The position numbers and the translations under genes were made by a program. A stretch of DNA of 64,000 bases from Stramonita haemastoma (Eukaryota > Mollusca > Gastropoda > Neogastropoda > Muricidae): assembly GCA_030674155.1 (NCBI GenBank), contig CM060342.1, forward strand, positions 8,549,065 through 8,613,064, given 5' to 3'. Positions 20,720 to 59,209 of the stretch are shown here, piece after piece (the first letter of the stretch is position 1; the number at the start of each line of letters is the position of its first letter). Under the pieces are notes generated by a model. That model saw nothing but the letters and a program-made list of their open reading frames with translations. It was not told where the DNA came from and did not search any database.

Positions 20720-21592
20720 TTACAGAGATTGTTCCTTGTTTTACATCCACTGTCACTGCTCTTGTAATGTGAAAATCTGTGCCCTTAGTGGTACTGACAG
20801 CCATCTCCCTCTCCAGTACCCATCTCCACCCCCTCCCCCGTTACCCTGTGGGATGAAACTTTGCTATTGAATTCTAAACACTGAGCAGGCACATTGATGT
20901 TGAAAATAGTGTCCTGAAAAGACACACCACTCACAGATTTCTAAAACTTAGAACGAGAAGGAAGAGATACAATGAATGGACAGGTGGGCTTTCATGATCA
21001 CTTAGTCCACCCATAGTCTAATATCACCAAGACTTTAAATTAAACTACAACAACAACACTCACACCACACACAGACTCTGTCTCTCTCTCTTTGAAAAAC
21101 AAATTGAAGATGGCAAGTTTTTCAGAATATACACTTCTTCATAAAAGCATAGCGCTGCCAAGGAATCACAGCCACAATTGGAACCATCAAATGAATAATG
21201 TTTTCAGATAAAGAATACATCAAAACCAAGAAAGATTGGGAATACTATTTTTGCTTTCAAAATACTATTTTTCACCTGTCTAAATACTATTTTTCATTTG
21301 CCGGGGTACACAGGTCTGCGGTCTATCTGTTTCCCCTTTGATTGTGGTCATATTACATTATTAGTTAAGTAGAGCACATTGTCACAGAAAAATCCATGCA
21401 TGCACAGACAGACAACCATGAAGGAACCAAACCAACAGACAACTCCCACTGGAATGCAACGGATGATTAAGAAGAGAGATAAAGCTGAAAGATCAAAGCA
21501 CTTAAGATAAAGAAAACCAGAGAGGAAAGAAGCAAGGAAATGAAACGACAAACAACAGAGACTGAGAGAGAGAAAGAGAATAATGCATGCCC
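20720..21592. other. intergenic stretch
   Basis: I see nothing functional here. It contains three close copies of AATACTATTTTT (21240-21300) and ordinary AT-rich sequence. Confidence 0.4.
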
Positions 21593-22012
21593 AATTGTGA
21601 CGCTCCACCACATAAGGAGTCGCATTGCACCAAAGGTCAATTTTTAGTTATTGACAAGTTATCAATATGCAATAAAAAGGCTCTTCAATACAAAAAATCG
21701 ATTGAAAATCGGACAATTCTGTGCAAAGTTATTACAAATTGAAATGATACACTGCAGGATGTAACAAAATGAAAAACGGGCAAGTTTATTTTCGTAACAT
21801 GGGGTCAGAATGAGGGCTTGGTATTTTCAAAACACATTTAAAAGCAAAAGGAATAAGAATTATGCTTTGATATTTCATTACAAGGTAGAATAACAGATAT
21901 AGTTTAATAATCGATCAAAATCAAAAACTTGACCCCACCTGCCTTAAATGGCTCCTAGCGCAAAACTGGGTAATGTGCTAAGCGATTCATTTTGTGGTAG
22001 AGCGTCACAATT
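21593..22012. mobile_element. ~420-bp MITE-like element
   Basis: The terminal inverted repeats are AATTGTGACGCTCCACCACA at the left end and its near-complement ending GCGTCACAATT at the right, with one mismatch in the first 20 bases. The interior has no reading frame. I cannot separate a target-site duplication from the AATT at the tips. Confidence 0.55.
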
Positions 22013-22753
22013 ACTCATGTCCATAATAATAGCAGCAGGAAAACAAAGATTCCCTATTCAGTACTCCCAAGGCTACATATTGATTCTGTCACATCGTAGT
22101 TGATGACAGGAAGGACTGAAAATCTGACCTAAAAAAAAAATTTTTTTTTTAAAGTAGAGCAGAAGTATGAACTGAAAAATGGTGGTAAAGCTGTGACTTC
22201 TACCACTGGAAAACTCTCTCTCCCTCTGGGTACTAATTTTAAAAAAATTTTGATCTTGTACAGTTGCCTTTTTCATTGCTCTGTTATGTGTTACAATCAC
22301 TTTCTATCTGTCTCTATAAAATAAATTTTTGAAGCACTTACAATATTAATCTTTCATGCAAAAGTTCTTTTAGACAAGGGAGGGTGTTTTCCATTTTAAG
22401 TGTTGAAATCTCAGCATAATGCTTTATTTTGATGAGCCATTTTGGAACATGAGACCATGATTCATCAAAACAAGCGTCTTGCAGATAGCATCATACATCA
22501 AAGCACTGTTACATTACAACTCAACACAAAATTTCAAACAAAAGCTGTATATTTCATGCTCTTTGAACACAGCAATAGAGAGAGAGAGAAAAAAAACAAA
22601 AAACAAATAAAAAACAATTGAAAAAACCCGTCAAACTCTTGTCCGTGCGCACTTATCTTCTGACAAAGTAATGGACAATGATTGCACAGGATGTACACTA
22701 ATCACGACTTCTTTTATCACTGGAACGCATAACTGCCACCGCTGACTCCAGAT

Positions 22754-25700
22754 TTAGGAACTGACGCAAGTCCCTGAAACAAACATAAGATTGAATAATG
22801 AAAACAATTAAATGAATCTTTTTAAAAGCACAAAAATATCTGAGAAGCAATACCGGGAAACATAGGTGGGTTTGTTGTTGTTGTTGTTTTTTATTGCTCA
22901 GAAACATACATATAGCAGGATCTTGCGGTCAATTTCACCAGCTGTCTACTCCATCATAAAATATTTTTAGGCTGCTAGAATTATTTTGCTTTGTATTTAT
23001 TTACAGTTGGGGAAAGAAAAAAATTCTGAAAAATTTAAATACATGAAAAATAAATAAATGAATAAAATATTACAAAAAACTTTTGGGGAGAGAGCACTAC
23101 TAGTGTGACACCATGCAATGTTCTTGTCAAGTTTATTTCTCATGCTTTTCATTGAACACATACATATACAGTACATATATTATTCCACTATGAAAATGGC
23201 TTCTCACTACAACAATTTTGCATGGAACAACTCACTTCTCACCATAGGTTTTTTTTTAATATCCTTGCTGTGACAGACTAGCAGCAGGACCAGCACACAT
23301 GGACTGATGAAGGGAAGAAATGAAGTGTTTTAAAATTGGATTCAAACCAAGGCCTCTCACTTTCTAGACAGATGCATTACTACTAATCAAATAAATCATC
23401 TGATATTTGTCGCCTGAAGTCTGTGCACCTTACTACTTAACCTCCAAATGAAACAAAAGAAGAAAAAAGAAGACGAGGAGTGTTGTTAAAAGTTATGATG
23501 TTCCAGGACATACTTCATATTTTCAGTTTTGACTTGTACTTGGCTCCACTAAAATCCTCCATGATGTGCAGGCTTGTGAGAGAAAAAGAAACAGCACAAT
23601 TTTGTCCTGAAGGGTCATGTTAGATTTCCGTCAACCATAATACTTAAAAGTCATACTCCTGTTAACCTGAGAGACTATATCAGGGCTGTCATCTCATGGA
23701 AAGTTAAACCTTTAATTAAATGACTAAAGTTTTTTTCAAATCAAAACATAAAGAGTTAACAGCATCCATTTGTTCATCGCCACCCTCAAAAGACTTAGCC
23801 AACAAGAAGCACCAAATCACAAGACCACCACACTGTAAAGGAATGCCCTGTTTGACCCTGCTTACAGAACTCTTACTGTATAAAAAGAAGCAACTTTTCC
23901 ATGGGAAACAGATCTGTCTTGAGTGAACAATCTCACCTAAATAGCAATACGAGTATCTATAAACAAAAATTTTCAGGTACAGCTTCTTCTAGCCATTTCA
24001 ATTGTAATGACTTATAAAATAAAGAAATTAACTCAAAAAGTCTTTTTTTTTTTTTTTTTTTAAATTACTAAAATTTGTTCAATTTCAAGATTTAAACTGG
24101 CTCCAAAGACCTATGATGGAAGTTTAGGGCAGGTGACAATGACCACACATCATTGTTGGAAAATATTATTATTTTCTGAAATTTGCAGAGTCAAATTAAA
24201 ATCAACTCAGGTTTTTTAAAGTGAATAATACTTTTTTTTTATTATTTCACATTGAGTTCTCTGGTATTTTTTTTCAGCTATCAGTTGGTAAAATGACCCG
24301 AACTTTGTAAGGAGCTACTTTTCTTAGCCACTGATGATAACTCAAATTCTGCAGAAAAGCTACATTTTTAATATTTTGAATGACTGAGTCAAATAATTTC
24401 ACATAAGGTTTGGATGATATTTTACATTAACCATATCATCTACCCTCACAAAGTGATACACAGGGCTTTAAAACAGAACATAGCTGTGAAATCATTCTCC
24501 ATTTCTATCTCTCTATCTATCTATCCCTTAATCTGGCGACCGTGGGGGCACCCATGAAGAGTTGACAACTAGTTCCCTCCATTTAAAAAAAAAAAATTCC
24601 AAGGATGAGTACACCACATATTTCTGAGACTCTCATTGTAAGTTGAGTTATACATGGAAAACAGAAACATGAAGCATTTTACAAACTGATGAAATCAGGA
24701 CATAGATCATTACATAATCTATTTTTAATAATATGATAAGCGGAAGCTTCCAACTCAGCTGATTCCTTACCCATCTCTCCCAGAGGGATGTCAAACATGC
24801 CGTTGCCTTTACAGGTCAGGCCATCCACACAGGGGCACTGGAAATACATCAGTGCTGCGTTATACACTGAGTCCCTCATCAGGCAACCTGGAAACACATA
24901 ACCATTCTGTAAGAACAGGCAACCTGTCAACACACAATCATTCTGTAAGATCAGGCAACCTGTCAACACATCATCATTCTGTAAGGACAAGCTACCTGTC
25001 AACATATAATCATTCTGTAAGATCAAGTAACCTGTCAACACATAACCATTCTGTAAGATCAAGTAACCTGTCAACACATAATCATTCTGTAAGATCAGGC
25101 AACCTGTCAACACATAATCATGCTGTAAGTACAGGCAACCTGTCAACACATCATCATGCTGTAAGATCAGGCAACCTGTCAACACATAATCATGCTGTAA
25201 GTACAGGCAACCTGTCAACACATCATCATGCTGTAAGATCAGGCAACCTGTCAACACATCATCATGCTGTAAGTACAGGCAACCTGTCAACACATCATCA
25301 TGCTGTAAGATCAAGCAACCTGTCAACACATAATCATTCTGTAAGATCAAGGAACCTGCCAACACATACTCATTCTATAAGGAAAGCAACCTGTCAACAC
25401 AATTTCTCAGAATGCCTGTTCTAGGTAACCCTCACGTTACAACTGGGGAAACACACAATAACAACAAACATCAGACACCAACCACCACCAACATTCTTCT
25501 CTCACACACAGTGAATTACATGCAGCAGAGGCCTCCTCCTCCTCCTCTCTCACTGACCTGCACTCAGCTTGGCTCTCGGCTGACAGGAGCCAGCATCAGA
25601 GCTGACCACCTGACGTTTCCCCTTGGGTCGGAATCTGGACACGCAGCATTCTTCATGGTGACAGTCGGCCGACGTCCTGCACGCCTCGCCAAGGTCAAGG

Positions 25701-26305
25701 CTACAGGCCTAAAGCGGGGAATGAAAAGGTAGAGGATGAACAACAGGAATACGTCTGTTTGAAATCAATATTATAAGATTAGGATTGATGAAAATAACAA
25801 GTGTGGAAGAGTGACAAACATGGATAAGTGCATACCTGCATGCACACACGCACACACACGCGCACGCACACACACACACACACACTCTCTCTCTCTCTCT
25901 CTCTCAATCTCTCTCTCTCTCTCTGTCTCAATCACTCTCACACACACACATTCACTTTTGTGTACACACATGTTCACAGAATTCTGAAGGTAGCATGCAA
26001 ACTGGTATAGTTATCAGGAACAGAAAAGAAACAAAAGGTACCCCACACTTCTAAAGTTAAAAAAAATGCTGAATGTCAAATATCTACAAAAAAAACATTT
26101 GTGTGATTTACACTGTTGCACATGGGAAACGTATTGTGGGAAACACATGTACATGTATTTGTATGCAAGCGCATAGGACCAAGTGGGAATGCACTTGCTT
26201 GCATTTTATATTTAAACACTAAAATTTCCTGATGGTATCACAATAGTAAAAACTGGAAAAATAACTCACCAGAGCCAGTACAGCCAGAAGAGCAACCCCT
26301 TTCAT
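22754..26305 (-). CDS. astakine/prokineticin-like secreted cysteine-rich protein
   Basis: Likely a small secreted cytokine; astakines act in invertebrate haematopoiesis and prokineticins in vertebrate signalling. Exon 1, 26305-26270, encodes a start and hydrophobic signal (MKGVALLAVLAL). Exon 2, 25708-25558, has EAC-x5-C-x4-CC and SCQPRAKLSAGC. Exon 3 starts at 24887 and carries FQCPCVDGLTC. The Cys spacings C-x5-C-x4-CC, C-x9-C and CPC-x5-C match the prokineticin fold as I know it. Exon 3 can either read on to a TAA at 24679 (131-residue protein) or splice at a good donor (ATGG/GTAAGG, end 24771). From there a well-formed acceptor leads to 22773-22754 (reads TCVSS then stop) and supplies the expected tenth domain cysteine. 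Another possible terminal exon is 23572-23523 (ACTSWRILVEPSTSQN). The 5' UTR seems spliced just upstream (TCTCTCACAG near 26326). Family call is firm; the 3' end is not. Confidence 0.8.
22780..24678 (-). other. 3' region or last intron of the astakine-like gene
   Basis: AT-rich sequence. If exon 3 uses the donor at 24771/24770 this is intron; if it reads through to the stop at 24679 it is 3' UTR, with a possible AATAAA at 24243-24238 (- strand). It holds the alternative terminal exon candidate at 23572-23523. Confidence 0.4.
24888..25400 (-). repeat. 36-bp array of in-frame decoy acceptors in the astakine-like gene
   Basis: About 14 copies of a 36-bp unit (TATGTGTTGACAGGTTGCCT plus GATCTTACAGAATGAT on the - strand) run directly into exon 3, whose boundary reads TATGTGTTTCCAG/GTTGCCTGATGAGG. 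Each unit repeats the AG and the first ten exon bases. The array is open from 25365 through exon 3 in the exon's own frame, encoding repeats such as GCLILQHDDVLT. The spacing is 36 bp (24887, 24923, 24959 and so on), so every decoy acceptor keeps the frame. Confidence 0.92.
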
Positions 26306-27463
26306 GTCTTTGTGTTGATCAGGAACTGTGAGAGACAGACACCAAAGAAACAGGTGTAGGTAGGAGGCAAGGCAATGGCAATATGTCAGAGCATATCAAA
26401 GAGTCACAGCACGAACACCCGTCTTCCTTAGCCCTCTCTGTTAACCCTCTTGCTTTAAGACTCTCTATAGCAAAACTGTCCCTAGTTCTTGCAAATCTTT
26501 TCAGCTAGTTCAGCCTCATAACTGTTAAGTGTGAATCCCCACCAGCTTTTACAGTCTTTCCACGCATGACCATAGCATCAGCAAGTGATAGAAAAGGACA
26601 ATCATGTGTGCCTGTCTGCTTTTGCTGTGAACACTAGCCCACTTCCCATTGGCTCCTGTGACAAAAGCGAGAGGGTTACAGTACCAGGCACTGAAGACAA
26701 TTTCGGGTCAGAGACACTCCCACAAAGATAAGACATAGATATAGACCACAGCACGGTAACCTAAGGTACTCAGGACCATAGTAGGAGGAAAGACTAATAG
26801 AAAGAGACTGACAAGCCATACAAAAGCTCTACTGTCCATAAACAAGTACATTCAATCAAAATGTGTCTGCAGGTAAATTGATTTTTGATTGCTTAGTTGG
26901 GTTTTTGGGTGTTCCTTATCTAGATCTCAAAGGTTCACCATTTGTGAGATTTTGTGTATGCAACTGTTTTAAATACAAACAATTAATGCAACTGTTTTTA
27001 CAAACAATTAATGCAACTGTTTTTACAAACAATTAAGGTAGCACCATTCCAACTTCAGAAAAGACAAAAGAATAAATGTCAGTTCTGCTTAGAAATGGCT
27101 GTCATTTGAATATTGTTACATCCATAGACCTAAAATTGTGCAACTATGGTTACACATCCAACACATACAGGTAAAACTGTTATTTTCTTGTACAACAGTT
27201 TTAGGAAATAATTGCTTTTCATGAAGGTAGAACTGATTTTTTTGTGTAGTAAAAAAGAATCAAAGAAGATACTTTTGTCATCAGTTCTTATTTTATTACA
27301 TTACTTACATACACAGAACAGGGCTCTATACACAAGACATGCACACAAATAATGTTTACATATTTATACCAACATCATTTGCAACTATCACATGCCTGAA
27401 AAATCTGTTTAGTTTCTCAAACAATTGTTTTGCATGTTTATGACCACAAAACACACAATATGG

Positions 27464-27496
<33 letters not shown>

Positions 27497-27566
27497 CATA
27501 TACACACAGAGCTACACCCCCATCCACCCAATTTCAAAAGTTCTTTTATATAGATCTAACATCCAC

Positions 27567-27638
<72 letters not shown>

Positions 27639-28531
27639 TGCGCACCCGCATGCTTTGTGAAGAGCAAGCATGGCTGCACGAGTGTTGGTGTTTATGTGCT
27701 TACACTGAGGGGCATGGTGTAAAGAAAAAAGAGAGAGGCATAGAAAGAAACAGCTGCAGAACGAAAGACAGCATTTTTGTAAATCACTTTACAAAAAGTT
27801 TTCTAGACACATACCTGGTATGCCCTTGCATCACCATTACTAAATTTCATCCTGCCACATATGTTTCCAAGGAAAATATCCTTTCAGTTCATCACATGGA
27901 CAGCTCTGTCTCTCTCTGTAATGAAGGCAGCAGTACACTGCAGGTCCTCCCAGTCTCCACAGAGCTTCTTGGCCACTGGGGTGGTATGGGTCAGGCCAGA
28001 TCCTCTCCTGCAGAATGCCTCATGTAGCAGGCAGGACTGCAGCATATGCTCTGTTGTCTGACTGTCAGTCTTGCAAGGGCACTCCTCTGATGGCCAACAA
28101 AGAGCTTCACACACATAATGGTAGTTTAGGTGATAGTGACCTGTCCTGAGGCTGGACATACACACCTGCTCCTATCACAGTACTGAAGAAATAGAGGTCT
28201 GACCAGTGTGGTGTTGCTGCAGAAATTGACTCATAGAAATGGCTGCATAGGAAAGTGAAACCCTGCGATTTTTCCCTGCCCACACACTGATCACACCATA
28301 ACAAATAGTTGATTTTCAGATTTCCAGGCAGGCACAGCCCGGTACTGTGGTCACAGAGTATGCAACATAGTCCTGTGGACCCTCCACTGAAAACTTCTAC
28401 CATCTCCTCTATCACGTTTTCAAGCCATTTCACTTGCACAGCTTGATCAAGATATCACACTTCATAGATTTCACTGAGACCCCCCCCCCCCCCTAAAAAA
28501 AACCCAACAAAACCCGCCAACAGCCAAACCC
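26306..28531. other. intergenic region between the astakine-like gene and delta-tubulin
   Basis: Contains a degenerate 95-bp dispersed repeat with an internal triplication of AATTAATGCAACTGTTTT (26922-27060), CA and GT tracts (27463-27494, 27571-27632), a possible delta-tubulin poly(A) signal (AATAAA on the - strand, 27299-27294), and a LINE fragment at 27884-28165. Confidence 0.5.
27884..28165 (-). mobile_element. LINE ORF2 C-terminal fragment
   Basis: The - strand encodes LRTGHYHLNYH, then ECPCKTDSQTTEHMLQSC and later EDLQCTAAFITE. This order (LRTGH, CPC, QTxxHxLQxC, TAAFI) is the C-terminal signature of a non-LTR retrotransposon polyprotein. It is truncated upstream. Related pieces occur at 47558-47806 and 56313-56564. 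Confidence 0.65.
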
Positions 28532-41159
<12,628 letters not shown>

Positions 41160-41194
41160 GTAGTTGATATAACCCACACTGCTCAACAACAAAC

Positions 41195-54050
<12,856 letters not shown>

Positions 54051-56179
54051 CCCTCTGTCGATCGTTGTCAGGCTTTTTTTTGTGTGTTGTTTTTGTTTGT
54101 TATGTTGTGTGTTCCTTAGCCAAACACTCTGGAGGTCACCAGAATATGCATTTTGACTCCAATTCAATCATGTTGTTTTTAGCCCTGCTGACCACACAGG
54201 CCATATATGCATAACACATACCCACACACACACACACACACACATGGCGTTTTCAATTTTGGTTTTCACTTCCTGGTCGGTTACAGGATCTCTATGAGAG
54301 ATATCAAGAAATATGCATTCTGACTCGTTCATCCCACCTGTGAGATTTGTAAAGTACGTACTGGGTGAGATGTTAGCATGAAAGACTTTCTTCAAATACC
54401 TAGCGATTTAGGCAGCCTTATGACTTCAGTGGAAAGAAATGGTTCGATAAACCTGTCTTATTTGACATTTCATAAATGCACAGAAGGAGAGAGAGAGAAC
54501 ACAGTAAATTTTTTTTTTTTAATTTGCTGCAATTAATCTTACCTCTCACAAATCTTGTACATGCTTGGAAAATCTATCCATCTTTGGCTGGAGAGTAGAC
54601 CCGCTACGGCCAGGGGTAGGGATGACATATGCATACCCAGCATGCAATCTTTGATCCGGAAAAGGATGGGCTCCATCAGGTTTTCCTTGCTCGAGACACG
54701 GTGCTTGAAAATGTCAATTATGTGCTGCTTGACTCCTCTGGAAATGATGGGGAAAAGAGAAAGAGGAAATCATGTGTTACTTATTGACAAAAAAACCCCA
54801 ACTTTTTAAATTTGATTTTTGACAGAATGTAACAAAACACAAAGTAAAAGAATGTAGCGTGATGCGGTTGAACACTCTATAAACATCTTTCATGTAAATA
54901 TCTATGTATATATGACTCTCTGTCTCTCTCTCTCTCTAACACACACACACACACACACACTCACACATATTAATATATGCCTTTTAAAAAATTGTAACTA
55001 CACAACACAAAATAGCAGAAAAAAGATTTTAGCACGATGCAACTGTACATAATAATTGTGTTCATCTTTTCATGCACAGAAACCTTACAATGTTAATTGT
55101 AAATATTTGTTTATATATTTGTTTCAGGCAGCAAAGCAGAGTAAAAGTGCTTAGGAGCTGGGTTATGATGTTTTGTTATTATTGTTGTTTTGTGGGGAGG
55201 GGTGTGTGGAGTTATTGTTTTTGATGAAAGATATTCAGTTATCTTGGAATCTGGTGTAGATGTAGTCATGTACATAAATAGCCTATATACTGTGTTTCTT
55301 GTTGTGTCAAGATTTAATACTGCAATTTTCAGGTTTGGTCAAACATGCATTGGTATTTTTTTTCTTTTAAAAATGTAAATGTTGAAAGGGGGGGGGGGGG
55401 GGGGGGACTGTCTTCTGAGCTGGACTCAGTGGGGGAGGGGGGGGGTTGTTTGTGGGTTGTTTGTTTTTTTTTGAGGGGGGGGGGGGGGTATTTATTTTTG
55501 TTGTTTTTTTGACTCAGTGTTGAGCATTATCATTATTCGCTGAGTTTTTCATTATTGTTGTCATATACACTTACAGGTTCTTCTGTCACGTGTCATATTT
55601 GATGTTATTCGATACAAAGACTATGCTTCTAGGCAATATCTGCCTTTTTTTGTTTTGGTGGTTGTTTTTCTTCTTTTGTTTGTTGGTTTTTGTTGGGGTT
55701 TTGTGTAATCTGCTGATAAGCTTTCAAATTTTGCTGCTGAAGAAATACAGAATGAAGCCAAATATTGCAACAAATTCAGAAAAGATGATTTTTTCTTAAA
55801 AGAAAAAGGCTTTCCAGTTACTTGAAATCAGAACATTTCATTTAAAAAAGAAATTCCAAGAAAAAATGTCAGTTCTCTTTCAGTCCTAACCCCTGGTTCC
55901 TCAAGGGGCTGTGTGATCAGAGGGCCTCGATTCTGCTTGGTTCATAAACTCAGTCTTTCTTTACATCAAATTCCTTGGAGATTTTTCTTTTTTTCCCTAA
56001 CTTGCCAAGGCTGTGGGTATTCCTCTGTATGCCTGACTTTGATATGAGATTTCTCATTCCTCTGCATTCCCTGGCCATGCTAAATTTTTTAGTCCGGTCT
56101 GGATGGCGAGGTCTGCAGTCTACTGCAGTGACCCCGCTGGTCCCTACAGTTTATCTTGGAGCTCTACTGTGCTTGCAGC

Positions 56180-56565
56180 TGTCAGTTTCCCCCACTTTCA
56201 GCTCCTCTCAGCTGCTCATTAATCCATCCCATTCCAGCCCAGATGGGGGCCAGCTGGTGCTAATTATAGCAGGAACCGACCACACTTGGACAAGGAAAAA
56301 AGAAAGGGCACGCTAAATATAGCACTCTTGACTGAGTGATCTTGGATTTGTGTGCTGTGTGCCGGGCCACATCTGAGTGTTGAAGGTAGGACAGGACTGC
56401 AGGATATGGGAGGGGGTTTGTGGGCCTGTGCCACAGGGGCACTGGTCAGTGTGGGATATTTTCAGGCTGTGGGGATGGGAGAGGAGCTGGCAGTGTCCAG
56501 TTTGGTCTGAAGATGGTTGATATATGGGGCTTGGTTTACAGAAACACAAATTTTGTGAGATCATA
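56180..56565 (-). mobile_element. LINE C-terminal fragment with 3' region
   Basis: The - strand reads ISHTDQCPCGTGPQTPSHIL followed by QSC, then stops. The adjoining 56185-56330 is shared with 45985-46135. Confidence 0.65.
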
Positions 56566-57682
56566 GACGGACCATCATGTATAGCAACCTCAAACGATGC
56601 TCAATTTTATGAAGATGATGATAACTTTTAGGAGGTGTTTTTTTTTTCTTTTTCAAAGACTGTGAGTGTGAGCAGTGAATGATAACTAGGTTTTTTTCTA
56701 ACTCTGTGGGGGGTATCTAACTCTGAATTTTATTCAGTGCTTTAATTTTTTTTTTTTTTTTTTTTTTTTTACAAAACTGTACATTGCATTTGAAAAATAT
56801 GCAGGTTCTATTTTCACCTTAGAGTTTTATCAGCTAAGATTACAGAAATATATTGCTACACCCTAGAATACAGGTCTATTATAAAGTGAATACAGCTGCC
56901 TATGGGCTGGACTTACTGTGATTTATGTGGGTCTCTCTCATCCATGTTGCTATTTTTTTTCTTCTTTTGTTTTGTTTTGTTTGTTTCTTGGTTTTTTGTT
57001 GTTGTTCCTCGGCTACAACTCAAAGGAGGGACCATCAATGGTGAGATCTTGCATATGCAGTCGTTTCCCCCCTCCCCCCCCCAACCAGTTTGCTGCCTTC
57101 AGGGTGTCAGCTGATGTCCTAGGCAAAGTGCTTCTCCAGTGCCAACACGATGTCGAAGTCCTTGTTTTATTTCGATTTTCCACAAGTTCTTTTCTGGTGC
57201 AAAAGTGAAAATATATTCTCACACGGTTAGAACAAGGTATCAGCTAATTAGAATGGAACCCCTCTATGTCACAGCAAATGTAATTTATTCCGGAGCGTTA
57301 GTCTTTGTGCTCAACAGTCATATCAGATGTCCACTTCAAGGAAAATGCACACGACTTTGCGACCACTGCAGATGATTTTTTTAAAGAAAAATAACGATTA
57401 AGAAGGTAATGATTTTTTGGGTTAATCATTATCCCTGGATCTGATAAAGAAAAATTCTTTGAAACTGGAAAGAACCTTTAAAAAATCAGATTTTTCCTGG
57501 CAGTTAAAGGGTTAAAGTAGCTGCATTCCGGTTTGGGGCATTTTTACATATTTTATTTCTTTCTGTTGGAGAAGAATTTATAGTCATATATGTATATAGA
57601 TACACATTGTAGTTTATTGGTTCAGATTTATAATGAAAGATGCACTGGATGGCCATATTACAGTTTTGTTTTGGTTATTATG

Positions 57683-57688
57683 AATAAA
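57683..57688 (+). terminator. candidate poly(A) signal
   Basis: AATAAA followed by a TG-rich stretch; a plausible end for MAPK7. Another AATAAA occurs near 58021. Confidence 0.3.
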
Positions 57689-58139
57689 ACATGTTTATTT
57701 GTTTACATGTAAATATGCAAGCATTTGTGTTATTCTCCCTGTAGTTACATTGTGAGGAATGCCTTCTTTTCCCCCTCATTTTCTTGCTCTCTTTGGCTCA
57801 TTTTTTAAAAACTTTTTATCCATATTCTTTGTTTTTCTTTGCAATAAGAGAATGAATTGGTGCTGACCAATTGCAAAAGTCATTTCTGCTTTTTCCGTCT
57901 TTTCCGTCTGTTTCTTCTGTGTATGCATACATACATGTACATGAACAGTAACTCTTGTTCATTACAATATATAATATACATGCTTGTCTGGAACATTCGG
58001 ATTACAATTCTTCAAAAAAGAAATAAACACATTGACAGGTCAGATTGTGCACTGGTTTCGTTTTCCATATGAAAGGAAAGGGATGGAAGAATTGAACTGA
58101 GGGAGTGAGAGAAGAAAGAAAGAAAGAAAGAGATGAAGG

Positions 58140-58146
58140 ATTAAAC

Positions 58147-58185
<39 letters not shown>

Positions 58186-58740
58186 GGGGGTGGAGGGGGT
58201 GAGGTTGAAATTTCTTAACTGAGAGTGTAAGCAAGAAAAAGGAATGAAGGGGGAGGGGAAGATAAAAAGAGAATGAGCAATGATCTTCTCATCATGTCTG
58301 CGATGTTGCTCTCGTGTTAAGTAATATCATGCATTGGAGCAAAAACTCTTTGACTCGTACAATGCAATAAGCTGCTAATGTTATGGTTTTGCCTAATAAG
58401 CAAGGCTCATCATTATCATTTTTATCATCATTGTCATCACCACAATTCTATCATCACTGCCTTCCTCTCCATCATCATCATCGCTGCTATCATCATCATT
58501 GTTGTTATAATTATTGTAATTTGTTTTCATCATCATCATCATCATCATTATCATTATTATTATTACCATTATCGTTATTATTATTATTATAATATTTACT
58601 GTCATGAGATTTTTTTTTTTAATTATTATCATCATCATTATTAGTGCTGTTGGGTTAAGTATCATCGCCATCCCTAACAAAAACACTACTACCATCATAG
58701 TCATATTTTATCATTATTATCATCATCATCAGAAGAGACA
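58140..58740. repeat. (GA)n and CAT/ATT trinucleotide microsatellites
   Basis: A GA tract covers 58151-58181 and interrupted ATC/ATT repeats cover about 58405-58735. Confidence 0.9.
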
Positions 58741-58850
58741 TGACCCAGTACAACAGAAGTGCAGGACACACATGTAAGGCAGGGCCTCAGCTGGCCGGTA
58801 GCCCGAAGGAAGCTTCAACATGACAGCTTCCCGGTGACTTCAAACTTCCC

Positions 58851-59205
58851 AAGGACGGGATAGCCTAGTGGTCAGAACATTGCGCTTGCAATTTGACGAC
58901 CCGGGTGTGATTCCCATTGGAGGGGATTTTTCCCCTTGGAGTTAACATCAGTGCTGACTCCACTCTCCCCAAAAGTCCTTTGGATGCGACTATAAACCGA
59001 GGCCCTGTCTGCGAACGCACGCAGAACATTTTGCACACACGTTAAATCCTGTTCCTCTTTTCGTAAGAGTAGGCCATTGTGTGCTGGTGGGAACAGATGA
59101 CAAGATTTACAGAACTGCATACACACGGGGGCTGGATGTAAAAAAGTCACATGAGTGCTTATTCCATCATCCTCAATGTAAAAGAATAGATAGATGAATA
59201 GATAA
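58851..59205 (+). mobile_element. SINE family A, full-length copy
   Basis: The tRNA-like head has an A box (TAGCCTAGTGGTCA) and a B box (GGGTGTGATTCCCA). The body runs through CTCCACTCTCCCCAAAAGTC, GCGAACGCACGCAGAAC and GAGTAGGCCATTGTGTGC. The 3' end is CTTATTCCATCATCCTC, then a (GATA)-like tail. It is the reference copy for the fragments at 20536, 29925, 40459, 42365, 43757 and 61545. Confidence 0.8.
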
Positions 59206-59209
59206 CTTA

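Larger units (their letters stand above)
54051..57700 (+). other. MAPK7 3' region
   Basis: AT- and T-rich DNA after the TGA stop. It includes a CA tract (54224-54243), the LINE-like scrap (54243-54325), G-runs (55387-55410, 55479-55489), a LINE fragment (56180-56565) and a 95-bp repeat piece (57007-57068). How much belongs to the mRNA is unknown. Confidence 0.4.

Noticed and set aside
24888..25400. CRISPR-like array of regularly spaced direct repeats
   Set aside because: The 36-bp units have no unique spacers, sit in an intron of a spliced animal gene, and no cas genes are present.
58851..58925. Functional tRNA gene
   Set aside because: A and B boxes are present but stems are degenerate and a SINE body follows; the heads at 61805-62120, 41970 and 30195 were rejected for the same reason.
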